A stretch of DNA of 57,873 nt, taken from contig VHDL01000014.1 of assembly GCA_016871415.1 (NCBI GenBank), positions 1 to 57,873 on the forward strand, in the 5' to 3' direction. Of this stretch, positions 1 through 7,477 are shown piece after piece. The notes below the pieces were generated by a model. The model ran no database searches and was not told the origin of the DNA. It was given only the letters and a program-made list of their open reading frames with translations. The position numbers were made by a program, and so were the translations under genes. The stretch's first letter is position 1; the number at the start of each line of letters is the position of its first letter. Origin of the DNA: Verrucomicrobiota bacterium (GTDB taxonomy: Bacteria > Verrucomicrobiota > Verrucomicrobiia > Opitutales > UBA953).

Positions 1-827
1 AGCCCCGCCTTGGCCGCGGGGGATTCCGGTAGCGGTTCGCCTATCACGACCTGCGAGGCCGGCTGGATGCCGATGATGCGCACTTGGTCGCCGCTGCGCC
101 GGTTGAGTTCGGCGCGGGCCGGCCGCACCTCGACGTGCCTGGGCATCGAGTTACCCGGAAGAGGCTGCAGCGTGAGGGTGGCCACCGGCTGCCCGGCCGC
201 GTCGCGGCGGTTGCCGAGCATGACTGCCTCCTGGATCTGGTTGAAGGTCTTCACCGGCTGTCCGTCGACCTCTTGGATGACGTCGCCCGCCCGGATGCCG
301 GCGATGAAGGCCGGGCCGGGTACGGTGCGTCCGAGTCCGAGTTCGGCCAGATGTCCGGAGGCCGTCACGACCGTCTCGGGCACGTAGCCCACGGTCGTGC
401 TGCGCGAGCCTTCGGCGACGGGCGTGCCGGTGTACCAGAGCAAGCAGGCGAGCACGAAGGCGAAGATTACGTTGAAGACCGCCCCCATGACCGAGACGAT
501 CATCTTGTCCGCATAGGTAATCTTCGGGAGTTCCTCGGCGCCCTCCGCCACCGGACCCTCGACGCCCTCCATCTCGGCGAGCTGCGGCAGGGCCACGTAG
601 CCCCCGAGGGGGATGAGCGAGATCCGGTAGTCGACGCCGTCCTTGCCGGTCCAGCCGACGACCTTGGGGCCGAAGCCGATTGAGAAACGTTCCACCTTCA
701 GGCCGCGTCTGCGGGCCGCGAGGAAGTGGCCGAGCTCGTGCACGAAGATCGAGCCGCCGAAGAAGAGGGCGACGAGCGCGATGCCCCAGAGGGAACTGAG
801 CAGGTCGTTGACGGAAAGGGTGTCCAT
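1..827 (-). CDS. rseP: RIP metalloprotease RseP (site-2 protease), 3' end beyond window
   Basis: Intramembrane zinc protease that cleaves membrane-anchored anti-sigma factors and remnant signal peptides in the inner membrane. About 275 N-terminal residues are visible; the family is usually around 450 long. The first membrane segment carries the HELGH zinc motif at residues 30-34. It is followed by the conserved PLGGYVALPQ-type loop, a second membrane segment near residues 110-130, and a PDZ domain containing AGDVIQEVDGQPV. The start ATG lies 6 bases after the dxr stop on the same strand, so the two form an operon, a common pairing in bacteria. The C-terminal membrane segment with the NxxPxxxLDGG-type motif would lie outside the window. 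No Shine-Dalgarno is seen before the start. Confidence 0.93.
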   Translation of the reverse strand, partial: MDTLSVNDLLSSLWGIALVALFFGGSIFVHELGHFLAARRRGLKVERFSIGFGPKVVGWTGKDGVDYRISLIPLGGYVALPQLAEMEGVEGPVAEGAEELPKITYADKMIVSVMGAVFNVIFAFVLACLLWYTGTPVAEGSRSTTVGYVPETVVTASGHLAELGLGRTVPGPAFIAGIRAGDVIQEVDGQPVKTFNQIQEAVMLGNRRDAAGQPVATLTLQPLPGNSMPRHVEVRPARAELNRRSGDQVRIIGIQPASQVVIGEPLPESPAAKAG

Positions 828-833
828 GGATGG

Positions 834-2003
834 TCAGAGGGTGAGCTTGGCCGCATATCCCGCCGCGAGGCGACGGGCCTCGGCGTCGGCCGCCAGGGCA
901 TCTTCGAGCGAGTCTGGTTCCGCCGTCCAGCCCCTTTCCATCGTGCGGCGCACGACTTCAGCGATGCCCGTGAAGCGCAGTCCGGAGGCCATGAACGCCC
1001 CTACCGCGACCTCGTTGGCCGCATTGAACGCCGCCGGCGCGCAGGCTCCGGCGGCCGCGGCCGCGCGGGCGATGCCCAGGCAGGGGTAGCGCGCGGGGTC
1101 GGGTGGGCTCATCGTGAGCGCATGGGTCTTGGTGAGGTCGAGTCCGGGAGCGGGGCAGGGCGGACGCTGCGGCTGCAGCAGGCAGTCCTGGATGGGGAAG
1201 GCCATCGACGGCGGGGAGAGCAGGGCCTCCATGCCGCCGTCCGAAAGCGTGACCATCGCGTGGATGACGCTCTGGGGGTGAATCACCACGTCGATGCGCT
1301 CCTGCGGCAGTCCGAAAAGCCAGGTGGCCTCCACGATCTCCAGCCCCTTATTCGCCATGGTGGCCGAATCCACGGTCACCTTGGGGCCCATGCTCCAGCT
1401 GGGGTGCCGCAGCGCCTGCTCGGGCGTCACTTCCCCGAGCCGTTCCAAGGGCGTGTCGCGAAAGGCGCCGCCCGAGGCGGTCAGGACCAACCGCGAGACT
1501 TCGGCTTGCGGGCGTTTGCGCAGCAGCTGGTGCAGGGCGTTGTGCTCGCTGTCCACCGGTAGCAGCCGTGCGCCGCTCTCAGCCGCGGCCCGGGTGATGA
1601 ACCGGCCAGCCATCACCAGCAGCTCCTTGCTCGCGAGGGCGACGTCCTTACCCGACCTGAGCGCGGCGAGGGTCGGAACTAGGCCCGCCGTGCCGACCAC
1701 CGCGGACACGACGGTTCGCACTGCCGGCATGCAGGCGATCTCCGTGAGTCCTTCGGGTCCGGAGAGGATGGTCGTGCTCGAATCGAAGGCGCCTGAGGCG
1801 CGTGCCTCGTCCGCGGCGGTCGGATCGCCCAGTGCGATGTGACGCACGCCGAACTCCTTTGCGGGTGCCACCAACTCGCGCCAGCGGCTGAGGGAGGCCA
1901 TGCCGGAGACCCGCAGGAGTCCCGGATGCGCCCTGACGACGGCCAGGGTGGTCGTGCCGATGGAGCCCGAGGCCCCGAGGATGGCGATGGGCCTTGGCTC
2001 CAT
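834..2003 (-). CDS. dxr: 1-deoxy-D-xylulose 5-phosphate reductoisomerase
   Basis: Converts 1-deoxy-D-xylulose 5-phosphate to 2-C-methyl-D-erythritol 4-phosphate with NADPH, the committed step of the MEP isoprenoid pathway, in the cytosol. The protein is 389 aa, a normal length. It begins with the Rossmann motif ILGASGSIGTTTL and contains the catalytic region LLPVDSEHNAL (metal-binding Asp/Glu) and the loop HPSWSMGPKVTVDSATM NKG-type segment that precedes the third metal ligand. I chose the ATG directly before EPRPIAILG; a longer open frame upstream lacks family character and would run into the queF leader. dxr is upstream of rseP in a two-gene minus-strand operon and diverges from queF across 97 bases. 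IspE of the same pathway is encoded nearby at 3500. Confidence 0.96.
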   Translation of the reverse strand: MEPRPIAILGASGSIGTTTLAVVRAHPGLLRVSGMASLSRWRELVAPAKEFGVRHIALGDPTAADEARASGAFDSSTTILSGPEGLTEIACMPAVRTVVSAVVGTAGLVPTLAALRSGKDVALASKELLVMAGRFITRAAAESGARLLPVDSEHNALHQLLRKRPQAEVSRLVLTASGGAFRDTPLERLGEVTPEQALRHPSWSMGPKVTVDSATMANKGLEIVEATWLFGLPQERIDVVIHPQSVIHAMVTLSDGGMEALLSPPSMAFPIQDCLLQPQRPPCPAPGLDLTKTHALTMSPPDPARYPCLGIARAAAAAGACAPAAFNAANEVAVGAFMASGLRFTGIAEVVRRTMERGWTAEPDSLEDALAADAEARRLAAGYAAKLTL

Positions 2004-2100
2004 TCGGCGGTGGAAGTGAGGCAAGCCCGTCGGGGCCGGGTGGCAAGCAGGTTCCTCCCCCGGTTCTCCGCTTGCGCCGCCACCTTTGTCCGGTTCCCTT

Positions 2101-2517
2101 ATGGTCATGTCGACCCAGCCGCAAGACCTCCAGGGCCTCTCCCATCTCGGCAACACGCAGAACCGGCCCCAGCAGACGCTGGAGACGTTTCCGAACCGCA
2201 ACGCGGGCCGCAATTACATCGTCGAGCTGAGCACCGAGGAGTTCACCTGCCTCTGCCCCGCCACCGGCCAGCCTGACTTCGCCCGGATCACCATCCGCTA
2301 CGTGCCCGGTCCGCGCATCGTGGAGTCGAAGTCCCTCAAGCTCTATTTCTGGACCTATCGCCAGCAGGGGGTCTTCCACGAGCACCTCACCAATCGCATC
2401 CTGGACGACCTGGTCGCGGCGCTTGATCCCGTCTGGTGCGAGGTGACGGGAGCCTTCGGCGTGCGCGGCGGCATCGGCATCACCGTGCGCGCCGAGCACG
2501 GTCGCAAGCCCCAGTGA
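2101..2517 (+). CDS. queF: NADPH-dependent 7-cyano-7-deazaguanine reductase (QueF, short form)
   Basis: Reduces preQ0 to preQ1 in queuosine tRNA modification. At about 138 aa it is the short, unimodular form of the T-fold family. Visible signatures are the active-site segment FTCLCPATGQPDF (the second Cys forms the thioimide), the substrate-binding ESKSLKLYFW segment and the following FHEHLTNRI stretch. The start is uncertain: ATG at 2101 or 2107 are both in frame, neither has a Shine-Dalgarno. The stop codon overlaps a GTG start of the next gene in the arrangement GTGA, suggesting translational coupling to xerC. No other queuosine genes are in the window. Confidence 0.94.
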   Translation: MVMSTQPQDLQGLSHLGNTQNRPQQTLETFPNRNAGRNYIVELSTEEFTCLCPATGQPDFARITIRYVPGPRIVESKSLKLYFWTYRQQGVFHEHLTNRILDDLVAALDPVWCEVTGAFGVRGGIGITVRAEHGRKPQ

Positions 2518-3458
2518 GGAAGCGGCGCCCCCAGCCTCAGCGAGGTGAGGGCGCGGAATGGCCCGGGCGGGCCGCCGTCGAGGACTTTCTGGCGAGGCAG
2601 CGGGAGGCCCGGAGGCTCTCTACGCGCACCTGCGCGACCTACGGCCGGTCGCTCAAGGGTTTCGCGCGATGGAAGGATTCCGACGGCGGGTGGGACGGCG
2701 ACTGGTCGCGGCTCACGCCGCGCGACCTCCGCGACTTCGTCATCGAGCGTCAGTCGACCCATGAACGTCGTTCGGTCCACAACCAGATCTCGGCCGTGCG
2801 CGCCTTCCTGTCCGACCTGCGCGAACGCGGAGGCATCGACGCCACTCCGGCGGCCGGGCTCGTGCTGCCCAAGCTGCCGAAGGCCCTGCCCAAGTTCCTC
2901 ACGGAGACGCAGGCCGAGCTGCTGCTGGAGACCTCGACCGATCCGGCCACGCCCGCCGCCGCCCTCGAGGCCGCTCGGGACCAGGCGATCCTCGAGATGC
3001 TCTACGGAGCCGGTCTGCGCGTGTCGGAACTCTGCGGGCTGCGGGGCGGAGACGTCGACCTATCCACCGGCGTCGTGCGCGTCACGGGCAAGGGCTCCAA
3101 GGAGCGCGACGTGCCTGCCGGCGAGGCCGCCATGCGGGCGTTGCGCGGCTACTGGGCGATGCGCGGAACTCCCGCACGGGGTGAGCCCGCCTTCCTGGCC
3201 GCCCGCGGAGGCGCGCTGCACGCCCGTGCCGTGCAGCTCATGCTCAAGCGTCGCCTCGCCCTCGCGGGCCTGCCCGCCGACCTCACCCCACACAAGCTCA
3301 GGCATTCCTGCGCGACGCATCTCCTTTCCGGAGGCGCCGACCTGAGGCTCGTGCAGGAGCAGCTCGGTCACGCCTCGCTCTCGACGACGCAGATTTACAC
3401 CCACCTCACCGTCCAGCGGCTGAGGGAAGTGCGCCGCAAGGCCCATCCTCGGGCCTAA
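2514..3458 (+). CDS. xerC: Tyrosine recombinase XerC-like
   Basis: Site-specific tyrosine recombinase expected to resolve chromosome dimers at dif together with XerD. The 314 aa protein has an N-terminal SAM-like core-binding domain (about residues 20-110). The catalytic domain contains GLRVSELCGL (first Arg), GKGSKERDVP (Lys), HKLRHSCATHLL (His/Arg) and GHASLSTTQIYTHL (His, nucleophile Tyr), so the active site is complete. The C-terminus ending in AHPRA resembles XerC rather than XerD, which is how I assign the paralog; xerD is at 24376. The GTG start overlapping the queF stop gives the normal family length. An ATG further upstream would add about 26 Arg-rich residues lying inside queF and is unlikely. 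Confidence 0.88.
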   Translation: MRKRRPQPQRGEGAEWPGRAAVEDFLARQREARRLSTRTCATYGRSLKGFARWKDSDGGWDGDWSRLTPRDLRDFVIERQSTHERRSVHNQISAVRAFLSDLRERGGIDATPAAGLVLPKLPKALPKFLTETQAELLLETSTDPATPAAALEAARDQAILEMLYGAGLRVSELCGLRGGDVDLSTGVVRVTGKGSKERDVPAGEAAMRALRGYWAMRGTPARGEPAFLAARGGALHARAVQLMLKRRLALAGLPADLTPHKLRHSCATHLLSGGADLRLVQEQLGHASLSTTQIYTHLTVQRLREVRRKAHPRA

Positions 3459-3499
3459 AAGGCCTCGCCTCCCCGGGCGCCCTTCGCAATCTCCGTCGC

Positions 3500-4369
3500 G
3501 TGCACGCAGAAGCCGCGCCAGCGAAGCTCAACCTGTCGCTCGCTATCGTCGGGCGCCGGGCGGACGGCTATCATGACCTGGTCAGCGTGGTCGTCCCCCT
3601 GGAGCTCGCCGATGAGCTGACGTTTGAACCCGCCGCGGAGTGGGCGCTTGCGTGCGACGACTCTTCCATCCCTCTCGACGCCTCCAATCTGGTGCTCAAG
3701 GCCGCCGAAGCCTACGCGCGGAGTCGTCCGGAGATTCCGCGCGGCCGTTTCCGTCTCACGAAGCGCATTCCGAACGGCGCTGGTCTGGGCGGAGGCAGCT
3801 CGGATGCGGCTGCGGCGCTGAGGCTGCTGGACCGCGCCTCGGGCGATCCGAGGGGACCAGAATTCCTGGAATCCGTCGCGTTCGAGGTCGGCTCGGACTG
3901 CGCTTTCTTCGTCCGCGGACTGCCCGCCGTGATGCGGGGCAGGGGAGAGAGGCTCGAGGCGCTGCCTGCGTCTGTTTGCCGTGCTTTGGCGGGAAGGAGC
4001 GTCATCGTCATCAAGCCTCCTTTCGGCGTGCCCACGCCCGAGGCTTATGCGTTGTTCGTCCGGCATGGCGTGCTGCGTCCGCCCGCGCAGGCCGAGTCCC
4101 TGCTGGAGGGCTGGATGGCCAGGCCCGAGACCGACCCCTCCCTGCTGGGCAATGACCTGGAGTCACCCGTGTTCCGCAAGTACCTCGCCCTGCCTGTCGG
4201 CCTCGAGGCCGCGGGTGCGGCCGTCGGCCGGAGCTTCCGCATGACCGGCAGCGGAAGCGCATGCTTCTGCCTCGTGCTGGGCCGCCCTGACTTCGACGCC
4301 TTGCGGTCGGTTCTTCAGCGTTGTTGGGGTTCGGGCTTCTGGGCGGTCGAAACGAGGATCGTAGCCTAG
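3500..4369 (+). CDS. ispE: 4-diphosphocytidyl-2-C-methyl-D-erythritol kinase
   Basis: GHMP-family kinase that phosphorylates the 2-hydroxyl of CDP-methylerythritol in the MEP pathway. The 289 aa protein shows the N-terminal substrate motif AKLNLSLAIVGRRADGYHDL, the ATP-binding glycine-rich loop PNGAGLGGGSSDAAAA near residues 92-107, and the C-terminal GHMP motif MTGSGSACFCLV. The start is GTG, 41 bases after xerC, with no Shine-Dalgarno. It may be co-transcribed with queF-xerC. Together with dxr at 834 it places two MEP genes in the same few kilobases on opposite strands. Confidence 0.95.
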   Translation: MHAEAAPAKLNLSLAIVGRRADGYHDLVSVVVPLELADELTFEPAAEWALACDDSSIPLDASNLVLKAAEAYARSRPEIPRGRFRLTKRIPNGAGLGGGSSDAAAALRLLDRASGDPRGPEFLESVAFEVGSDCAFFVRGLPAVMRGRGERLEALPASVCRALAGRSVIVIKPPFGVPTPEAYALFVRHGVLRPPAQAESLLEGWMARPETDPSLLGNDLESPVFRKYLALPVGLEAAGAAVGRSFRMTGSGSACFCLVLGRPDFDALRSVLQRCWGSGFWAVETRIVA

Positions 4370-4423
4370 TTTCTGCTTTACTGCGTCGCAGGCACCCTCC
4401 TTGATTCTCCCCACCTGACACCC

Positions 4424-4522
4424 ATGGGAAGCCTCAAGAAGAAGCGTCGTCTGAAGATGAACAAGCACAAGCGCCGCAAACGCTCGAAGAACAACCGCCA
4501 CAAGAAGCGCCTTTGGGGCTGA
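4424..4522 (+). CDS. bS22-like mini ribosomal protein (AURKAIP1/COX24 domain), 32 aa
   Basis: A 32-residue, extremely basic protein; about two-thirds of its residues are Lys, Arg or His. It begins [12 protein letters not shown] and ends NRHKKRLWG. The MGS-x-KKRR-x-KM-x-KHKRRK layout matches what I recall of AURKAIP1/COX24-domain proteins, including bS22 of the mycobacterial 30S subunit and mitochondrial mS38. Those bind near the decoding centre. Function here is inferred from that similarity. It sits between ispE and rpmG, has its own intrinsic terminator and lacks a Shine-Dalgarno. It is too short for most gene callers. Confidence 0.85.
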   Translation: MGSLKKKRRLKMNKHKRRKRSKNNRHKKRLWG

Positions 4523-4547
4523 TTCAGCCCTTCTGAGAGGGTTCGCT

Positions 4548-4581
4548 CGGGCGGCCTATCTGGGCCGCCCGGCCCTTTTTC
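4548..4581 (+). terminator. Intrinsic terminator after the bS22-like gene
   Basis: Perfect 9-bp GC stem (4548-4556 paired with 4563-4571), 6-base loop TATCTG, then GCCC and a run of five T at 4576-4580. It lies 26 bases past the stop codon. Confidence 0.85.
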
Positions 4582-4639
4582 GGGCTTGCCCACCCCTCGG
4601 CCGGGAACCATTCCTCAACCTTCCAAACCGTCACGAGCC

Positions 4640-4810
4640 ATGCCCCGCGAAACCGTCATCATCGAGTGCACCGAAGCCCGCAAGGAGGGCAAGCGCCCCT
4701 CCCGTTACATGACCACCCGAAACAAGAAGCTTTCGCAGGAGAAGGTCCAGAAGCTCAAGTACAACCCCTCCCTGCGCCGCCACACGCTGCACAAGGAGAT
4801 CAAGGGCTGA
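4640..4810 (+). CDS. rpmG: 50S ribosomal protein bL33, cysteine-free type
   Basis: A 56 aa large-subunit ribosomal protein. It has the family layout: [20 protein letters not shown], then [19 protein letters not shown] and the ending [12 protein letters not shown]. Only one Cys is present, so the two CxxC pairs of the zinc-binding form are absent and this is the zinc-independent type. The ATG at 4640 gives the usual length; the frame stays open upstream only by chance. It has no Shine-Dalgarno despite the high expression expected of a ribosomal gene. It is flanked by terminators and is probably transcribed alone. Confidence 0.96.
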   Translation: MPRETVIIECTEARKEGKRPSRYMTTRNKKLSQEKVQKLKYNPSLRRHTLHKEIKG

Positions 4811-4831
4811 GTTTCGGGCCCTCGTTCGGAT

Positions 4832-4866
4832 AGGCCGGCGGTCCTTCGGGACGCCGGCCTTTTCTT
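4832..4866 (+). terminator. Intrinsic terminator after rpmG
   Basis: Stem 4832-4840 pairs with 4852-4860 (AGGCCGGCG / CGCCGGCCT). It is extended by TCC/GGA around a TTCG tetraloop, with one bulged G. A T-rich tail (TTTCTTT) follows. Confidence 0.85.
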
Positions 4867-4871
4867 TGCCG

Positions 4872-5096
4872 TCAGGAAGCCTGCCGTCCGTCCCTGCGTT
4901 CCTGTCTCCAGCGGGCGCGGTGGTTGCGGGTCCAGTCGATCAGGGCCCGCTCAAAGCCGATGTCATGTCCGGCCTTTTCGGATTCGATCCATTTGTGGCG
5001 GAGGATTTCCTCCCGTTCAGCGAGGAACTCCGCATAGAGGGACGACTTGGAGGCGAACTCGGACTCCCCTCCGCCGATGGCCGGCTGATGGCTCAT
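4872..5096 (-). CDS. Small protein of unknown function, 74 aa
   Basis: I do not recognise a named family. The C-terminal half has a protein-like pattern: ILRHKWIESEKAGHDIGFER, followed by ALIDWTRNHRARWRQERR. Conserved-looking Trp, Gly-x-Asp and basic residues suggest a short helical domain. The first 20 residues are Gly/Ser/Glu-rich. No membrane segment or signal peptide is seen. It is downstream of mrp on the same strand with a 54-base gap, but has its own perfect TATAAT box 4 bases upstream of the ATG, implying independent, probably leaderless, expression. Codon use resembles the neighbours. It could alternatively be a fragment of a longer domain. Confidence 0.65.
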   Translation of the reverse strand: MSHQPAIGGGESEFASKSSLYAEFLAEREEILRHKWIESEKAGHDIGFERALIDWTRNHRARWRQERRDGRQAS

Positions 5097-5100
5097 TGAT

Positions 5101-5106
5101 ATTATA
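5101..5106 (-). promoter_or_regulatory. Perfect -10 box (TATAAT) abutting the start of the 74-aa gene
   Basis: TATAAT on the minus strand ends 4 bases before the ATG at 5096. A transcription start 6-8 bases downstream would fall on or within the start codon, so the mRNA would be leaderless. No good -35 is found at 16-18 bases; TTGCCT at 5127-5132 is 20 bases away. Confidence 0.6.
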
Positions 5107-5150
5107 TTGCGTCATCCCGCCCATGGAGGCAAGCCGACGTTGCGGGGCCT

Positions 5151-6227
5151 TCATCCGGCCGTCGCATTGAGCTTGCGAAGCAGGGCGAGGGCGACCGACC
5201 TGAAGACCCGGGCCGCGTTCCCGTCCGGATGGCTGATGACCACCGGAATCCCATGGTCGCCGCCCATCCTCACCGCGGGGTCCAGCGGCACTTCGCCGAG
5301 CAGTTCGGTGTCCAGCGCCTCCGCGACCTTGAGGCCCCCGCCCTGTCCGAAGACGTGCTGCCGCCCGCCGTCCGCCGTCTCCAGGTAGCTCATGTTTTCG
5401 GCCACGCCCAGCACGGGGACGTTGACCTTGCCGAACATCGCCGCCCCGCGGAGGGCCACCGTGACCGCCGCCGTCTGGGGGGTGGTCACCACCACGGCTC
5501 CGGAGAGGGCCATGGTCTGGACGATGGAAAGCTGGGCGTCACCGGTGCCCGGCGGCAGGTCGATTAGGAGTACATCCAGTTCGCCCCAGCGCACGTTGGT
5601 GGCGAACTGCGAAATCGTCTTCATGACCATCGGTCCACGCCAGATGACGGGAGCTGACTCGTCCACCAGCAGTCCCATCGAGATGACCTTCACGCCGAAG
5701 TTGTCGGGAGGCAGCAGCACCTCCCCTTCGATCATGGGGCGGCCGGCCACGCCCATCATCAGGGGCACCGAGGGGCCGTAGATGTCGCAGTCCATCAGGC
5801 CGACCCTGCCCGGGCGTCCCGCCTCGGTCAGGGAGCGGGCCAGCGCGCAGGCCAGGTTCACGGCGAAGGTGGATTTGCCGACCCCGCCCTTGCCGCTGGC
5901 GACGGCCACGATGTGCCTGACCGAGCCGACGCCCGCGTCGGCCGGCGCCTTGGCCGCCGGCGCCGCAGGGCCCGTCTTGGGAACCGTGACCGTGATGGCA
6001 ATCTCGGGGTTCCGGACTCCGAGGGCCCCGAGGGCCCCCTCGATGTCCGCGTAGAGCTTCCTGGGCACCTCCGGGTCGGCGGTGGTGACGGCCAGCCCCA
6101 CCGAGACCTTGCCATCGGGCGACACATCCAAGCCCTTGACCAGTCCGAACGTCACGATGTCGCGGCTGTATCCCGGGTAGCGGACGCCCGCCAGGGCCTT
6201 GCGCACGGAATCCGGATCGATTGGCAT
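5151..6227 (-). CDS. mrp: Mrp/NBP35-family P-loop ATPase (Fe-S carrier type), no CxxC
   Basis: ApbC/Mrp ATPase, normally a carrier of Fe-S clusters in the cytosol. The 358 aa protein has an N-terminal MIP18/DUF59 domain (about residues 1-90) and a linker rich in Ala/Pro. The ATPase domain follows, with the deviant Walker A SGKGGVGKSTFAVNLA, MDCDIYGPSVPLMMG and the DLPPGTGDAQLS switch. Where many Mrp proteins have NMSxFxCPxC, this one reads ENMSYLETADGGRQHVFG, so the cluster-binding Cys pair is missing. Such forms exist in other bacteria, so the role in Fe-S transfer is inferred only. It diverges from the TolB-like gene across 62 bases. Confidence 0.93.
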   Translation of the reverse strand: MPIDPDSVRKALAGVRYPGYSRDIVTFGLVKGLDVSPDGKVSVGLAVTTADPEVPRKLYADIEGALGALGVRNPEIAITVTVPKTGPAAPAAKAPADAGVGSVRHIVAVASGKGGVGKSTFAVNLACALARSLTEAGRPGRVGLMDCDIYGPSVPLMMGVAGRPMIEGEVLLPPDNFGVKVISMGLLVDESAPVIWRGPMVMKTISQFATNVRWGELDVLLIDLPPGTGDAQLSIVQTMALSGAVVVTTPQTAAVTVALRGAAMFGKVNVPVLGVAENMSYLETADGGRQHVFGQGGGLKVAEALDTELLGEVPLDPAVRMGGDHGIPVVISHPDGNAARVFRSVALALLRKLNATAG

Positions 6228-6289
6228 GAGCGGGATTGAAGTCCCGCCCTCCGTCGGGTCAAACTGCTATCTTTCCTTTCGCCCCAAGC

Positions 6290-7471
6290 ATGCGCCTCCT
6301 CCTCGCCGCCTTCATCCCCTTCCTCGCCCTCGCCCAGGGTAACGTCGTCGTGACCGACGCCGTCGATGCCGAACTACAGCGCGGACAGGTCTCCGTCTCG
6401 GTGGTGTGCGACGACCGTTCCCTCGGAGACCTCGTGCAGTTCGCGCTCTCGCTCCACGGAGCCGTCCGCCTGCAGCCCAACGGGGCGGCGCGCGTCGTGA
6501 TTAGCCGGCAGGGTGTGTCGGCCACCGTCGCCTGCGATGTCGCCCGCTTCGCCTTCCAGAAGGAGGTGCGCGGGCGTGACGAGGAGGAGCTGGCGCTGCT
6601 CGCCGCCGATGCGGTGATTGCGGGCGTGGGCCGCGCCCTCCGCCTCCGCCCTCTCTACGCCGGCACCAAGGTGGCGTTCACCTCCCGCGGCACCGGCCAC
6701 GACGAGATCTGCAAGACCACGCTCGTGCGCGCCCGCACGCTGCGCCTCACCTCCTACCGCAACACCTCCATCGCGCCCCGTTGGAGCCATGACGGGACGC
6801 GCATCAACTTCATCGCCTCCCTCGACGGCTTCCCGGGTCTTTACACCACCAACGGCGTTGGAGCGCCGCGGGCCCTCCTGACCGGCGTGCGCGGCGCGAT
6901 TGGCGCCGCCAGCTCGGGTCCGGACGGACGTCTCGTCTTCGTGTCCTCCAACAAGGGCACGATGGACGTCTACGTCGCGGACGCCAATGCCAAGGGCGCG
7001 CGACGCGTCATCACCGCGTCCGGGTCCCAGACCGTCAACGCCGACCCCGCCTGGTCTCCGGACGGCGCGCGCCTCGCGCTCACCAGCGGACCCACCGGCA
7101 GGCCAGGCATCTACCTCGCCTCCTCGGCCGGCGGCGCCACCTCGCGGCTTTCCACGGGTTATTCCTACGCCACCGAGCCGCGTTGGAATCCCGTCGAGAA
7201 TAAGCTCGTCTTCACTTTCCAGTCCGGCCGGCTCGGGCTCGCCGTGGCGGACCTCGCGGCCGGCACCGTCCAAGAGGTTCCGGCCGCCAGCGCGTTCGAC
7301 CTCTCCCATGCCTCTTGGTGCGCGGATGGGCGCCACGTGGTGGCCACGCAGGCCAGCCGCAGCAGTTCGTGGCTCGCCGTGGTCGACACCGTGACGGGCA
7401 AGGTGACCAGGCTCACGCCCTCTCAGCTCGGCGACTGCTCACAGCCCGACTGCTGGACGCGTCGCGACTGA
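6290..7471 (+). CDS. TolB-like secreted beta-propeller protein
   Basis: The 393 aa protein begins with a signal peptide (MRLLLAAFIPFLALAQG). An N-terminal alpha/beta domain follows (about residues 20-140), then WD40-like/PD40 repeats: RWSHDGTRINFIASLDGFPG, PAWSPDGARLALTSGPTG, EPRWNPVENKLVFTF and SWCADGRHVVATQ. This is the domain order of periplasmic TolB. TolB links Pal and colicin-translocation proteins to the inner-membrane Tol complex. No tolA, tolQ, tolR or pal gene lies nearby, so a true TolB role is not shown and I give no symbol. The ATG at 6290 places the signal peptide at the terminus; the frame upstream is not protein-like. It ends 6 bases from the convergent next gene. Confidence 0.8.
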   Translation: MRLLLAAFIPFLALAQGNVVVTDAVDAELQRGQVSVSVVCDDRSLGDLVQFALSLHGAVRLQPNGAARVVISRQGVSATVACDVARFAFQKEVRGRDEEELALLAADAVIAGVGRALRLRPLYAGTKVAFTSRGTGHDEICKTTLVRARTLRLTSYRNTSIAPRWSHDGTRINFIASLDGFPGLYTTNGVGAPRALLTGVRGAIGAASSGPDGRLVFVSSNKGTMDVYVADANAKGARRVITASGSQTVNADPAWSPDGARLALTSGPTGRPGIYLASSAGGATSRLSTGYSYATEPRWNPVENKLVFTFQSGRLGLAVADLAAGTVQEVPAASAFDLSHASWCADGRHVVATQASRSSSWLAVVDTVTGKVTRLTPSQLGDCSQPDCWTRRD

Positions 7472-7477
7472 GCCCGG

